Source of the DNA: Cordia subcordata
Lineage: Eukaryota; Streptophyta; Magnoliopsida; Boraginales; Cordiaceae
Length of the DNA stretch: 64,000 nt
Reading direction: 5' to 3'
Assembly (NCBI GenBank): GCA_028554755.1
Contig: JAPTOF010000020.1
Location: 5,957,001 to 6,021,000, forward strand
A program made the translations under genes and the position numbers. This document shows positions 34,111 through 45,211 of the stretch, one piece after another. Each line of letters starts with the position of its first letter. The first letter of the stretch is position 1. A model generated the notes under the pieces. The model made no database searches and had not been told where the DNA came from. It saw nothing but the letters and a program-made list of their open reading frames with translations.

Positions 34111-34906
34111 TGACATAACAATTAACAGACATGATGAGATATGATAAAGAATTTGTTTTGCCTTTTTATCCTCTCCCACAAAATCACACCCAGACTTCCT
34201 CCCTCACAAAATCATACCCAAACTTTTATCAAAACAAACCATTTCAAGAAGAAAAGGAATGTCTCTAGTCACAGAAGACATCAGAGGAAAAGTAACAGAG
34301 TTTCACAAAGGAGATGAAATCTGCCAAAAGAAATCCAATTTCTTGCTTTTTTATACCAAACATATAATATAAACATTCACTCAAAGATCAAGTTTATCTT
34401 CTTCAAATTCTTGGCATCTTTGTTTGGCAATAACATACGACACAAAGAAAGAAGTACAAACAATCCCTTAACGAGCTCTGCGATATTAATCCACAGAAAA
34501 AAAAAGAGCTCTATGATATCGTCAGCATCAAGGTCGCCGACACTGGTGCCGACCAAAACGCACTAGAGTTCCGACTCCATCATTATTGTCCTCATTGATT
34601 TTAATCACTATTGCTGGAATTGGGGGTAATGTGGGTTAGGGATTTTAGGTAATTGGAATTTGGGAGTATTTTAATTTGGGATTTTGTGGGAGTTGGCGAG
34701 TAGGGTTAATAGATTTGGGGCTGCTAAAATTAAGAGCAAAATATATATTTATATGAGGGTATAGAAGTCATTTCACAACTTATTTTTATTTTATTAACGA
34801 CATTATTAAATATACAAAGAATAATTAACTAATTTTGAAAATTTAGGGGACTATTTTTTACTTATGCTTAAATTTATGGGATATTATGCTATGTACTCAA
34901 ATAAAT

Positions 34907-35222
34907 GTTTATAATTGAAAATATTGATTTTAGACTTGACACTCAATTTATAATGTTGGAGAAGGTAGATTAGATGGCAACGGGCATGAGATTATAATTG
35001 TTGCGTTTTGGTTAGAGTGCAAAGTTTTTGTTAAGATAAAATGGAAGCATTTGATTAAAAATAATTTGGAAAAAAGGGAAAATACTTGTTAAAGGACAAG
35101 TATTTTAAGTTCGTCTTTCAAATTGTTGCAGCTGTCTCAAATAACTCTTTGCATAATGTAGCAAAAGATGCTCACGATGACAAAAGAAAAACACAAGCGA
35201 GGACTGAAAACATAAATAGTAC
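34907..35222. other. Duplicated 3' flank of SOT3
   Basis: No gene. Positions 34907-35110 match 42570-42640 and 44990-45115 downstream of SOT5. Positions 35140-35215 match 19610-19685 downstream of SOT2. Confidence 0.7.
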
Positions 35223-35340
35223 CAAAGACACGGTGGTCTAGTGTACGCGTGTCACAATTAGTGTGAGTAATTCAAAGGTTAATTGCGTTCCATTCATATT
35301 GTATTTGGCCTTGGATCACCCTTGAAGAAAAAAAAAAAAA
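35218..35340 (+). mobile_element. SINE-like insertion in the SOT3 3' flank
   Basis: GGTGGTCTAGTGTACGCG looks like a box A region and AAAGGTTAATTGCG like a weak box B, ending in a run of A. The SOT2 and SOT5 flanks (19685 and 47170) lack this stretch, which supports an insertion. Confidence 0.5.
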
Positions 35341-35385
35341 ATACAACAGTATGAATATTATGACATCTCCATGCATCTTTGAGAC

Positions 35386-36685
35386 TCAGAATTTTAATCC
35401 AAAGCCTTTAAATTTCTGTTCAGTGATTGAATTTAGACGATCCGCCATCTCAGGTGTCAAATAATTCTTCCAATCTCCAACCTCACCACGACTGAAGAAG
35501 TCTTTATTTGCTATACCAAGTGGTACCTTCCCTTTTTTTTAAAAGGGTTAACCAAAGGAGAACCCCTTTCTCACCTGGTCAGAGGCCCCTTAACCAGGCG
35601 GGAGGTAAATCGAGGGATGTGCGTGAGTAGCAGCCCGACCAGGGAGAGGACCAACGGGCGTGAAAATCCAGCAACAGCCCCGCAATATTTCAGCGGAGTA
35701 CTGCCGCCACACGGACTCGATCCCGCGTTGTCAGGGTGTCTCCACCCTAATCACCTGGCCACTTACCAACTCACCTATGCCCCTGGGGGCGTACCTTCCC
35801 TTTCTTGTTCACCTCCAAGTTGCTCAAGTTATCAAAGCTACATAACCTTAAGATATCATCCATGGCTCCTGATTCTTCCTCCTCCATTGAAAAAGGGCAC
35901 CCCAAAAATGCAGCTAGGCGTTTCAGTTGATGAATAGGCTGTTCTTTCATCTCTTCATACTTCATAAAGAGTATCTTCCCCGGATTTTCCAAGCTTCCTT
36001 TCCAATAACTCAAGACATGGTCCCAAAAGGGTCCACCATCGCTCACTCCCCTGCAAAACATCTCAAGTGCATCTTCAAGTGTGATAGACCCCATGTTTTG
36101 GGGCCTTAACTTGTTTATGAAATGCCAAAGCGATACGAGTGTGTCTTTGGGATCTCTGCATAGATACACAAGCTTGCATGCTGAACTATGCACAGATTGT
36201 GGCAACAAGGCATAAGGTAAATGAGTGGAGAACAGCCTAGGGAAGGATGTAAAGGAGGAAAAATCAGGGATTCGGTTAGCAAGATAGAGTTCAAGCTCCA
36301 AAGAGGGCACAACTTCATGAGGGTTCTTGGTGCGTAAAGGGTGGTGTTGGCTAACAGGAGGATATAAATTTCTGTTGGCTAAGCTGAAGACTAATGCCTT
36401 GAGCCAAGTGGTGCCACATTTAGGAGATGTGACAAGCAAAACATCATCACCTTTGGCTTGAAAATGCTGTTGGCATGCAATAGTTGATTGGAGTTGCATG
36501 GCCATGAGCCAAAAACCTTGGTACTTGTATAGATCAGATGAAACCCATCCTCTTTCTCGGGGCAGAGTTGAAAACAAGTCCTTGCAACATTCTTGGCTCT
36601 CTTCATTTTGTTTTAGGTACTTTGGAGAAGAAGAGTTCTCCTCAGGTTTTGCCATTGTTTTGAGAGGAGGATATGGATTAACCAT
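35386..36685 (-). pseudogene. SOT3: sulfotransferase interrupted by a SINE
   Basis: The gene is open from Met 36685 (sister copies favour the Met at 36655, MAKPEENSS) through TSPKCGTTWLKAL, STHLPY, CRDPKDTLVSLWHF and the conserved MKEQPIHQLKRLAAFLG. After LEVNKKGKV the reading frame enters a SINE (35790-35533), and a stop follows six codons later. Beyond the insert, 35522-35386 still encodes PLGIANKDFFSRGEVGDWKN and the normal C-terminus ending in GLKF. A product would have 304 residues and lack the GxxGDWK PAPS motif, so it should be inactive. Without the insert the frame would be open throughout, so the SINE is the main visible lesion. Confidence 0.9.
35533..35790 (-). mobile_element. tRNA-derived SINE in the SOT3 coding region
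   Basis: In minus-strand sense it has a tRNA-like head with box A (ATAGGTGAGTTGGTAAGTGG) and box B (GGGATCGAGTCC) and a GC-rich body of about 150 bp, and it ends in TTTTAAAAAAAA. The target duplication GTACCTTCCC(TTT) is at 35523-35532 and 35791-35800. At 258 bp it is a normal length for plant SINEs. It looks young because the duplication is perfect. Confidence 0.9.
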
Positions 36686-39376
36686 AGAGGCTACACATCT
36701 ATACTCTATATTCCAATGGTTGTGGTTGAGCTAGTGTCGGCCACTCAACCAATCTGTATATTATTTTCTTTTAGAAAGAAAAGATAATGAAATAATTGAA
36801 GAGTTTTAAGTCGGTGCCAACTGGCAATTGATACTCTTTATCATTTCTTTTCTTTTTTCTTGCTTTACTGCCTGAATCTAAAGTCACGTTCACCCACATC
36901 ACTCAAATCAGAAGAGAAAAACAGAGTAGTTTACTTTCTTCCCAAATTCACTTCGCCACTCTCCAAGAGGAAAAAAAGCCTCTAACCACAAATAATTTCT
37001 CTTTTTCTCCGTACTCTTTTTTTTTTTTCCGGGGTGGGTAAAGCTGGCTATCTTTTCTAATATTTTCGTTTAATTCTAATAAACAATTCACCAAAGAGAA
37101 GAAGGCAGTAAGAGGTGGAGCTCTTTGTGGCATGCCTACCGTTCAAAAGGTATCTTTTTTTAATTGTGATTTTATCTTTTATTTTTTAAAGCTTTTTTTT
37201 GAATGGATTTTACTTTGCATGTGTATGACTTTCTGCCATCTTCTATCTATGAATGATAAGACCATGAAAATTTGAAAGGTACCTATTATTGTTTACTATG
37301 AATTTATGAACAGATGTTATTTACAAAGCTAGACAAATCTTCATCTAGAATTTCCTTACTTATGAAACCCAAATTTTAATCTCTCAAAAACTTTTTTCTT
37401 CTTTTCTCATATCTAGGGTAACTTTTCAATAATTTATTCTCTAAGAAAAAAGACAGGAGTTTTGAGTCCTTTTTGGCTTTATTCACTAGTTCTTTTTGTA
37501 GGAATAACAAAAAGAGATCAAAATCTTTGTCGGTTTTGATTTTTAGTGTGTTAAGCTCTCAAAAATATGGTCTTCAGAGAAAGAAAAAAGATGTGATTTT
37601 TATGCGCGTTTTTGTGTTCTTTTTGGTTCGTAAGGCAAAATTCTTCAGTTAGTCTATATTGATATCACTCCAGATTCAACCAATGAATAATTGACACTAG
37701 CTAGAAAAGAAAGATGAAAAAAGTTAATGGAAAAAGGAATTATAACTATAATACCCCTATCTGATTTACATATAAAGTACAAAAACCAGGTGAATTATCT
37801 AACGTGCGTTTATGATATTGCTATATAAAGGTAACATAAATATTTTTTTTTTTTCAATTTAGAATCATTTTGGCAGATGAATATTGAGGAAGATCTATCA
37901 AGAAAAAGGTATGATTCTAGACAATAAAAATGTAGTTATTTTTGTTTAGTAGGTCTTTAAATATTTTATATTTCATAAATTTGAATTATTTAGTATAATA
38001 GAGTACCAAAAAACGTATCTAGGAATGAAATTCTTTTAGTCATTAAATTTGTAAAAGAAACATGTTCTCTGTGTTAATGACTGTATTTGTTGGGTAAATT
38101 AATTAAAGAATTAATTTTTGTTCACATTATTTTCTATATTCTCCTTATAATTCATAGTCTTGTCACAAAAAACATTTTGATGGGAGTAAAAAATATTTTG
38201 TAGTCAATGAATAAAAAAAAAATTATAGTTATTTTAAAAACATGTATACTTCCTTAGTTAAATTTTATAGTCTTTTTCACAATTATTTGCAGTTTAATCT
38301 TCCTAGAGCAAAGCTTTTCGAAAGGTTAGAAACCCCTTCAGCCCAGTGAAGCAGTTTCATCCAAAGCGAAGCTCAAAAGCTTTATTTTGGGCCAAGATGT
38401 TTCGATCGCGTGGATTAAACTACACATTCTTCAAAATTTGTAAAAGAATGAACACATTTATATAAATCTATAGATTTTTTTAGCACATACATAAAGACTA
38501 CAAAATTTTGTGAAACAAGTATGCATTTCGTACACGTATGTGTAGATTTTGTGAAACAAGTATGCTCCTCAGACCCATATATACCTATGTATATTTACGT
38601 TATTTTCACTAACTCCGGTAGTGCGTTCAGCCATTAGCACATTGCCCGAAACTCTTGTCCGAACAGTACCACCGACTCTAGTTTGGGTGTTATTCCCAGA
38701 CCGAGCGTTTCCAATTTGATAGTTTTCAGCATTTTCAGCAATGATATTCATAAATTTCCAGTTAAATATATAAAGTCACCCAAGTATAAAAAATTTCCGG
38801 CACTCGTAAACAAGTGAATTAGTAACTGGAATAAAGTCTAAAACCACGCTGAAAAGACATTTTGAACACGTAAAACCATAAATGGGTGAGAGCAATGAAC
38901 AAATATTACATACAATTTGTAACTAGAATTTGAATCTTGCCAAGACAAAATTGATGTCATGATAAGCCATCATTATTAAAACTTCTCTCGATTATTCATG
39001 TGTTGGTTAAAGTTATTTTAACCATTCTTCTGAGATAAATTCTAAAAAAGAAAAAGGGTGATGAGTGGTAGAATTTTTTTTTGAAAAAATTTAACATAGA
39101 TAGTTGAGATGTATTTGTCCATCCATGAATTTAAATTGTAATAGTAGTCTCAACTAATTCTTTTCACTTTCTCTTAAGTGAGATTGTAACCGAATAAAGA
39201 GGTGATAAATCTTATGCATATTTATTTTCGCTGCTTTATGTTGTATCCCAATTCCAAAGTAATTAATGATGTTTTTAAATTTTGGAAAATGGACTATCTC
39301 AAGGGATCCTCTCAAGCACAACGTTCCTTCAAGATTTTTTCAAAAGTAATTTTTTTTTAATTTTTGAAAAAAGTTA
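36686..39376. other. SOT3 upstream region and spacer
   Basis: Positions 36840-37600 match 39900-41340 upstream of SOT4 ('gaagaaggcagtaagagg', 'gaaaatttgaaaggtaccta'), so gene and promoter were duplicated together. From 37660 to 39200 I see no gene. Positions 39200-39375 match 46365-46560 downstream of SOT5. Confidence 0.6.
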
Positions 39377-39802
39377 AAATTTCTGATTTGGTTAGCAAGA
39401 TAGAGTTCAAGCTCCAAAGAGGGCACAACTTCATGAGGGTTCTTGGTGAGTAAAGGGTGGTGTTGGCTAACAGGAGGATATAAATTTCTGTTGGCTAAGC
39501 TGAAGACTAATGCCTTGAGCCAAGTGGTGCCACATTTAGGAGATGTGACAAGCAAAACATCATCATCTTTGGCTTGAAAATGTTATTGGCATGCAATAGT
39601 TGATTGGAGTTGCATGGTCATGAGCCAAAAAACCTTGGTACTTGTATAGATCAGATGAAACCCAACCTCTTTCTCGGGGTAGAGTTGGAAGCAAGTCCTT
39701 AAAACATTCTTGGCTCTCTTCATTTTGTCTTTGGTACTTTGGACGAGAAGAGTTCTCCTCAGGTTTTGCTCTTTTCTTGAGAGGAGGATATAGATTATCC
39801 AT
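39377..39802 (-). pseudogene. SOT4: 5' fragment of a sulfotransferase
   Basis: About 140 codons remain, closest to SOT3: KPEENSSRPKYQRQNEESQE, then LPRERGWVSSDLYKYQGF, then, after one extra A in the run near 39630 shifts the frame, TSPKCGTTWLKAL and the stretch to LELELYLANQI. Coding similarity stops at 39377, where DNA resembling 46500-46560 takes over. The catalytic His, the CRDPKD motif and the C-terminus are gone. It is a truncated duplicate. Confidence 0.9.
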
Positions 39803-39813
39803 ATAGGATACAC

Positions 39814-41382
39814 ATCTATAGATTATTTTTTTTGAAAGAAAAAAAATACTAAAATAATTGAAGAGTTTTAAGTGGGTGCCAATTGCTAGTACCTTTCATC
39901 ATTTTTTTTTAAGAAAGAAAAAACGGAGTAGTTTTCTTTCTTCTCAAATTCACTTCGTCACTCTCCACCAAAAAACAAAAAAAGCCTCGAACCACAAATA
40001 ATTTCTCTTTTCCTCCGTACTCTTTTTTCTTGGGCTTTCAGCCATTTTGTATTTGATTTGTTACTACCGAGGAAATAGACAAGAGTGTAGGACTAAATCT
40101 GGCCAATTTTGGTCGTTTCTAATTTTTTTGTTTGACAACTAATAAACAATTCACGAAAGAGAAGAAGGCAGTAAGAGGAGGAGCTCTTTGTGGGGTACCT
40201 TTTTTCTTAATCATTTTATCTTTTATTTTTTGAAGCTTTCTTCCCAATGGATTTTGTAACAACATATAAAAAGAAGTCCCACGTCAAAAAATTTTAAAAT
40301 TTAATATCACTATATAAAAGTTTTAGGACACTCCTCATATTAATTAATTGATTTTTATGACGAAACCTCAGTTTCTTCACATAGTATCAGAGTTGGGTTT
40401 TTAATACAGTTCTCGCACTACGTATATAGCCATGTGTGACCTATCAAGCTCGTCTGTTATGTATATCCATTCATGTAGCAACCCATCTTTGCAAGTAGCA
40501 CACTGCTCATATGTCAACGTGTGACCTATCAAGCTCGTCCATTATGCACATCCATTCATGTAGCGACCCCTCTCTGCAGGCAACTGAGTTGCATCCATTC
40601 GGGGTTGTTGGTGGTCTATACAACCATCCCTTTCGCTGGCCACATGACCATCCAAGTTCCGTTCCGGGTCACCATCCAAGTCCAAGTCTATTTGTCAAGT
40701 GGTGCATGTATTATTTCAGGTCACACATGAAGAGAGTATTACAACATATAAATATAAGTCCCAAGTGGTGTAGGCATTATTCGAGTCACATGTGAGGAGG
40801 TTGTTACAACATATAAAGAGAAGTCTCACATTAGAATATCTCAAAATTTAAAATCACCATATGAAAGTCCTAGACTACTCCACATGTTTTGATTAATTGA
40901 TTTTTATGATAGAATCTCAATGATTCTTTACATATTTTACCTTGCATGTATATAATTTTTTGCCATCTTCTATTTATGAATGACAAAACCATGAAAATTT
41001 GAAAGGTACCTATTATTGTTTACTATGAATTTATAAACAGAGGTTATTTAGAAAGCTAGACAATCTTGATTTAGAATTACCTTACTTATAAAACCCAAAA
41101 TGTGATTTTTAAAAACTTTTCTTTTTCTTTTCTCATGTCCAGAATAACATTTCAATAATTTATTTTTTACAAAAAGAGATAGAAGTTTGTATCCTTTTTG
41201 GCTTTATTCGCTATTTCATTTTTAGGAATAGCAAAAAAAGATCAAAACCTTTGTGGGTTCTGATTTTTAGTGCGGTAAGCTTTCAAAAATATGGTATTGA
41301 GAGAAAGAGAAAAGATCTAATTTTTATGTATATTGTTGCGTTCTTTTAGTTTGGTGAGATATCATTGTCAGATACCCCAGAT
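39814..41382. other. SOT4 upstream flank, duplicate of the SOT3 promoter region
   Basis: Collinear with 36700-37640 but interrupted by a TRIM element at 40255-40932. No gene seen. Confidence 0.7.
40255..40932 (+). mobile_element. TRIM (miniature LTR retrotransposon)
   Basis: Terminal direct repeats of 127 and 131 bp (40255-40381 and 40802-40932) begin TGTWACAACATATAAA and contain AAGTCYCAC, as TRIM LTRs often do. TAGTATCAGAG, a near match to the initiator-Met primer binding site, follows the left repeat, and the purine tract TGTGAGGAGG precedes the right one. The internal part of about 420 bp is non-coding. Flanks are GATTT and TATTT. The SOT3 promoter copy (37200-37220) has the uninterrupted site 'aatggattttactttgcatg', which confirms the insertion. 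Confidence 0.85.
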
Positions 41383-42370
41383 TTCAGTGTTAGAAAAATA
41401 TGTTAAGAAACTTTGTACGTAAATTTTATTCAATGCTAAATTAAAGTTGGAGAAAGGCCTATATATTTAGGCTTACAAGGGAACCAACAAGGCTAAATTT
41501 AAGCAACTAAAGCAATAGCGGAGAACATGATTCACTAACTACAAGCAACCAACCATGATATATTAGTGAAGAACATGACAAATTACAAGCAACTAAACAT
41601 GATCTACTTTGACCATGCAAAATTAATTACCCACTAACTTATGAAGAAAAATGTGAAACATAAATTTTGGAACACTACTCAACACATCCCCTTGCTTCAA
41701 AATTTGATATTCCCATCTGCGATCGAATAGGGGTGTTTGGCATGAGGAATTGACTTCGTAAAGATGTCTGCAACTTGTTCATTTGTTCAACGATGCTTCA
41801 TGATTATCATTCCACTTGAGATTAAGTTCCGAATAAAGTGATACCCAATATTGATATGCTTTATTCTCCCATGAAATACTGAATTTTTTGTCATTGCTAT
41901 AGTTGCATTATTGTCATAAAAAATCTTCGCTCGTATCTTCTGCTCTTGTTGTAAATCAACAAGCGATCTCCTTAACCACATTGCTTGACAAGTAATTGAA
42001 GTTGCAGTAATATACTCTGCTTTAGAGGATGATAAGGTTACTATCTCTTGCTTCGTAAAACCCCATGAAATTGCACCAGAACCAAAATTAAATATGCTGT
42101 AGAGGTGCTCTTTCTCATATAAAAAACTTGTCTAATCACTGTAAGTAAAATCAAATAATTTAAAATTTGCTACTTTTGTGTACCAAATCCCATACTCTAT
42201 GGTTTCAGCCCCTAATAAAAGATCTTTTTAGCTGCACCAAAATGTAACTTTGTTAGATTATGCATTAATCTAGACAAAACACTGACTGAAAATGCAATAT
42301 ATGGACAAGTGTGTGCTAGATAATTTAATTCGCCCAGTAAACATCTAAATCTCTTTGCATAAACTTTTTT
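41383..42370 (-). mobile_element. 5'-truncated Copia fragment
   Basis: An LTR at about 41383-41690 (TGTTAG to CAACACA in plus sense) is followed by the purine tract AAGGGGA in element sense. Then on the minus strand come RNase H (41981-41787; KIFYDNNATIAMTKNSVFHG, then RIKHINIGYHFIRN) and the end of reverse transcriptase (about 42350-42212; LLGELNYLAHTCPYIAFSVS). Everything upstream is missing. Several stops are present. Confidence 0.75.
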
Positions 42371-42649
42371 TTTTAAATATAAAATATTATTGGAAATTAA
42401 AAAAAATAAAGATATGAACAACCACGATTTGCCTGTCTTCGAAGGTTGGCCGGAGATTTTACTAATGCAGATACGTAACTAGTAACGTGCTAAGATCAAG
42501 TCCCTTGTCCTTTTCTTTACTTTTTTTTTTTTGGGGCTCAAGTGTTTCGGTTGGACATCAAAATGAAATGTTTATGCCAAATTGAAATTATTGATTTTGG
42601 GCTTGAGCCTCGATTTATAGTGCTTGAAAAGGTGGATTAGATGACATAA
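42371..42649. other. Empty site of the 11.7 kb transposon
   Basis: Left half (42380-42565) matches 22960-23193 and right half (42565-42640) matches 34899-34980. The two are continuous here across AAATGAAATG at 42561-42570. Confidence 0.75.
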
Positions 42650-42699
42650 GTAATACTAGATACGCAAATTATAAGGTGTACCTTAGTTACAGATATTTG

Positions 42700-42935
42700 T
42701 TCAAAATAAAAAGACTATTTGTTTAGTATTTATAAATTATTTGTTTAATAAATTCACAAATCATCACAATATCTGTTGATAAGTGTAAAATTAACAAATA
42801 TCTATATATAAAATTAGTCACAGATATTTGTTCAAAATAAAAAGACTATTTGTTCAATATTCATAAGTTGTTTGTTCAATAGAATTCATAGATCGTCTTT
42901 GTTCAGTACTAATAAGATGTTTGTTCAGTACATTT
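42700..42935 (+). repeat. TTTGTTCAGTA motif array
   Basis: 'acagatatttgttcaaaata' followed by 'aaaagactatttgtt' occurs twice, then several TTTGTTCARTA units. Confidence 0.75.
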
Positions 42936-43106
42936 ATAACCGCAAGTGTATGCTGCACTGTGCATTCGTGGGTGCACGATATCAGTTCCTTGCTAGATAT
43001 CACCCTATTTTGAGCACCCTATTTTTACCTCCTACATGACATGCAGAGTTAGTGTGCCAACCAGACTTTTTCTTTTTCAGTCTCTTTCTAATTTTTTTTT
43101 TCTTGT

Positions 43107-43297
43107 TAAAATACATCAGACCCTCTTGTGATTTATCATAAATGCACAATATACCCTATAGTGCCAAAAATCCCACAACTAACCCCTGTAGTAAATAAAA
43201 GTTTTACGCGTATTTCTTACTGATTATATCCCTCCTAATGGTGTTAAAATTTACATAAAAAAGACATTAATAGCCTTAGCTCATTTGTTCAATTTTC

Positions 43298-43361
<64 letters not shown>

Positions 43362-44117
43362 TTAATTTCAATTAAAATTTTTTGATAGAAAATTATTTTC
43401 CTATTAAATTTTTTTTGTGTGTTATCAGACACAAAATAACTAAAAAAATGTTTTAATATATTTTAAGAAATAATTTTTTTGCAAACAAATGGATCATTAT
43501 GGTCGAAAATGTTAAAGCTTTGACCTCATTGGTTTGGCTAGATTTGAGTTTCAACGATGTCACTATTATCGAATTGAGTATTTGATTATATTTTTAGATT
43601 AATTAGGACTTATTTCATGACATGCTAATTTTTTTAACCAACTAAAACTAATGCTCAATAAATAGAAAAAGGTCATTTGTTCCGAATATCGAAAACACAA
43701 AATTGAGATTTCTATGCAAGTAAATAAAAGCAACACAGAAACGTAATTTTTAGATTTCCACAATTTGCTCAATATTGCAAAAATATTTTTTAACTATTTA
43801 ATGTTTGATAACACAAAAAAATAAGTTAAAAAATATTTGTCTATCAAAAAATTTTAATTAAAAATAAAATAATAATAATAATAATGATGATGATAATGAT
43901 GATGATGATGATGATAATGGTGGAAAATTGAACAAGTAGAGCAAGACTATTGATATTTTTTTAATGTAAATTTTAACACTGTTGGAAATGATGTAAATAG
44001 TAAAGTGTATGTATGGAACTTTTACTTATCACAGCGGTTTGCTGTTAGACTTTTAGCACTAAAAGGGTGTATTGCACACTTATGATAAATCATAAAGAGT
44101 CTAGTGTATTTTACCCT
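43107..44117. mobile_element. Inner foldback element
   Basis: The arms 43107-43470 and 43770-44117 are imperfect inverse copies over about 350 bp, starting GTTAAAATACATCAGA and, reversed, GTAAAATACACTAGA. Each arm carries an (ATT)n or (AAT/GAT)n run at the matching place. It sits inside the left arm of the outer foldback. The centre (43480-43760) is non-coding. Confidence 0.75.
43289..43360. repeat. (ATT)n microsatellite
   Basis: About 24 perfect ATT units; the mirror arm has (AAT)/(GAT) repeats at 43866-43918. Confidence 0.95.
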
Positions 44118-44990
44118 TTCTTTTCTCACTCTTCTTTATTTCTCTTTTTCCTCTTTTCTTTATTTCCTTCTCTTTCTTCCTCAATTAAGATTTCCTTTTT
44201 TATTTCCTTGCCCTTTTCGTTTATCTTTGTAGAACCCCTTCCTCAAATTTCCCATTCCCCTCTTTTCTATCGGTCTTCTACACTTCTCTTTAAAAACCTA
44301 AAACCCCCTTGAAAGTGACAGCACAATTATTCATTATTGGCATAAACTAACCAAATGCAGAATGGTGGCAAAAGATTTATTCAACCTGAGGATTGATAAT
44401 GGTTATTCAGCCCGAGGATTGGTAATAGATTACAGCTTTCTTGTATGGTGTTTGAGTTGGCCTTGCAAGAATTTGTCTTTGTGGGGATTTCTTCTTTATT
44501 GGGGTCTCTCCACCACCGAAAATTAGGAAAATTTTTGCATCTGAATTTCAACTCTTGGGCTCGAATGGTGTTGTTATCTAGTTTTGGATGGTTTCAGTGA
44601 GCTCTGTCTTTTCGTTAAAAATATTGACAATGATACCCAACTCTGAATTTTTATTGATGGTTTCAATAAAAGAAAAATCTATATGTTTTTTGACAAGTTT
44701 TGTCAAGAAGTAGTCAAAGAAGGTAGTAGACCTCGTTAAGAGTAAAAAGAGAAAGAAAAGTAAAGAGACTTAATTAAGGGAGAGGGAAAAAAGGAAATAA
44801 AAAAAGAGAAGAAGAGGAAATAAAGAAAAGAGAAAAAAAGAAAATAAAAGAGAGAGAGAGAGAGAGAGAGAAAAAATTAAAGAAGGAGAGAGATTAGGGG
44901 AAAAAAATCTAGTTGGCATCCCAACTCAACATGTCACGTATGGGGTAAAAATAGGGTGCTCAAAGTAAGGTGACGTTCAGCATTACTCAA

Positions 44991-45205
44991 ATGACACAAT
45001 AATGCAATTGTTGCGTTGTGGTTAGAGTGCAAAGTTCAAGTTAATATTAAAAATAAAATGAAAGTTATTTGGTTAAAAATAATTTGAAAAAAAGATACTT
45101 GTTAAAGGACAAGTATTATAAGTTCGGCGTTTAAATTGTAGTTGGTATCTCAAATAACTCCTTCCACTTTTTGTTAAGTGAGATTGAAACCTAATAAAGC
45201 AGTGA
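44991..45205. other. Duplicated SOT 3' flank
   Basis: Matches 34985-35110 and 39120-39205. No gene. Confidence 0.65.
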
Positions 45206-45211
45206 TTAATG

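Larger units (their letters stand above)
23194..34898. mobile_element. 11.7 kb DNA transposon with ~80 bp TIRs, hosting a nested Copia
   Basis: The left end reads GGAGTAAATAACATAATACT. The right end, reversed, reads GAGTACATAGCATAATATCC. Similarity runs inward about 80 bp, to CTAAATTTTTAAAATTAACT against its counterpart. Flanking repeats are AAATAAAAT (23185-23193) and AAATAAAT (34899-34906). Paralogous DNA at 42380-42650 joins both flanks without the element, with the site at about 42561. Inside are two palindromic arrays near the ends and a spliced plant transposase relic (31188-33370). About 4.7 kb is a Copia insertion, so the original was about 7 kb. The 8-9 bp duplication resembles Mutator-like elements, while the protein looks En/Spm-like, so I leave the superfamily open. 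Confidence 0.75.
42650..44990. mobile_element. 2.3 kb foldback (long inverted repeat) element
   Basis: Flanked by ATGACATAA (42641-42649) and ATGACACAA (44991-44999), a 9 bp duplication with one change. The paralogous flank of SOT3 (34970-35000) lacks the insert. Inverted arms pair 42985-43100 plus the CT-rich DNA at 44118-44230 with the GA-rich DNA at 44740-44980 (shared TTGAGCACCCTATTTTTACC). Positions 42700-42930 hold the TTTGTTCAGTA motif array shared with 12765-13165. No coding sequence. A 9 bp duplication and long arms suggest a Mutator-like foldback. Confidence 0.7.

Noticed and set aside
37126..37910. Possible small spliced gene: ATGCCTACCGTTCAAAAG followed by GT, and a later 'cag' / ATGAATATTGAGG / GT segment
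   Set aside because: The exons would be 18 and about 33 nt, there is no recognisable protein, and the first part is simply the duplicated SOT promoter region (also at 40160-40200).
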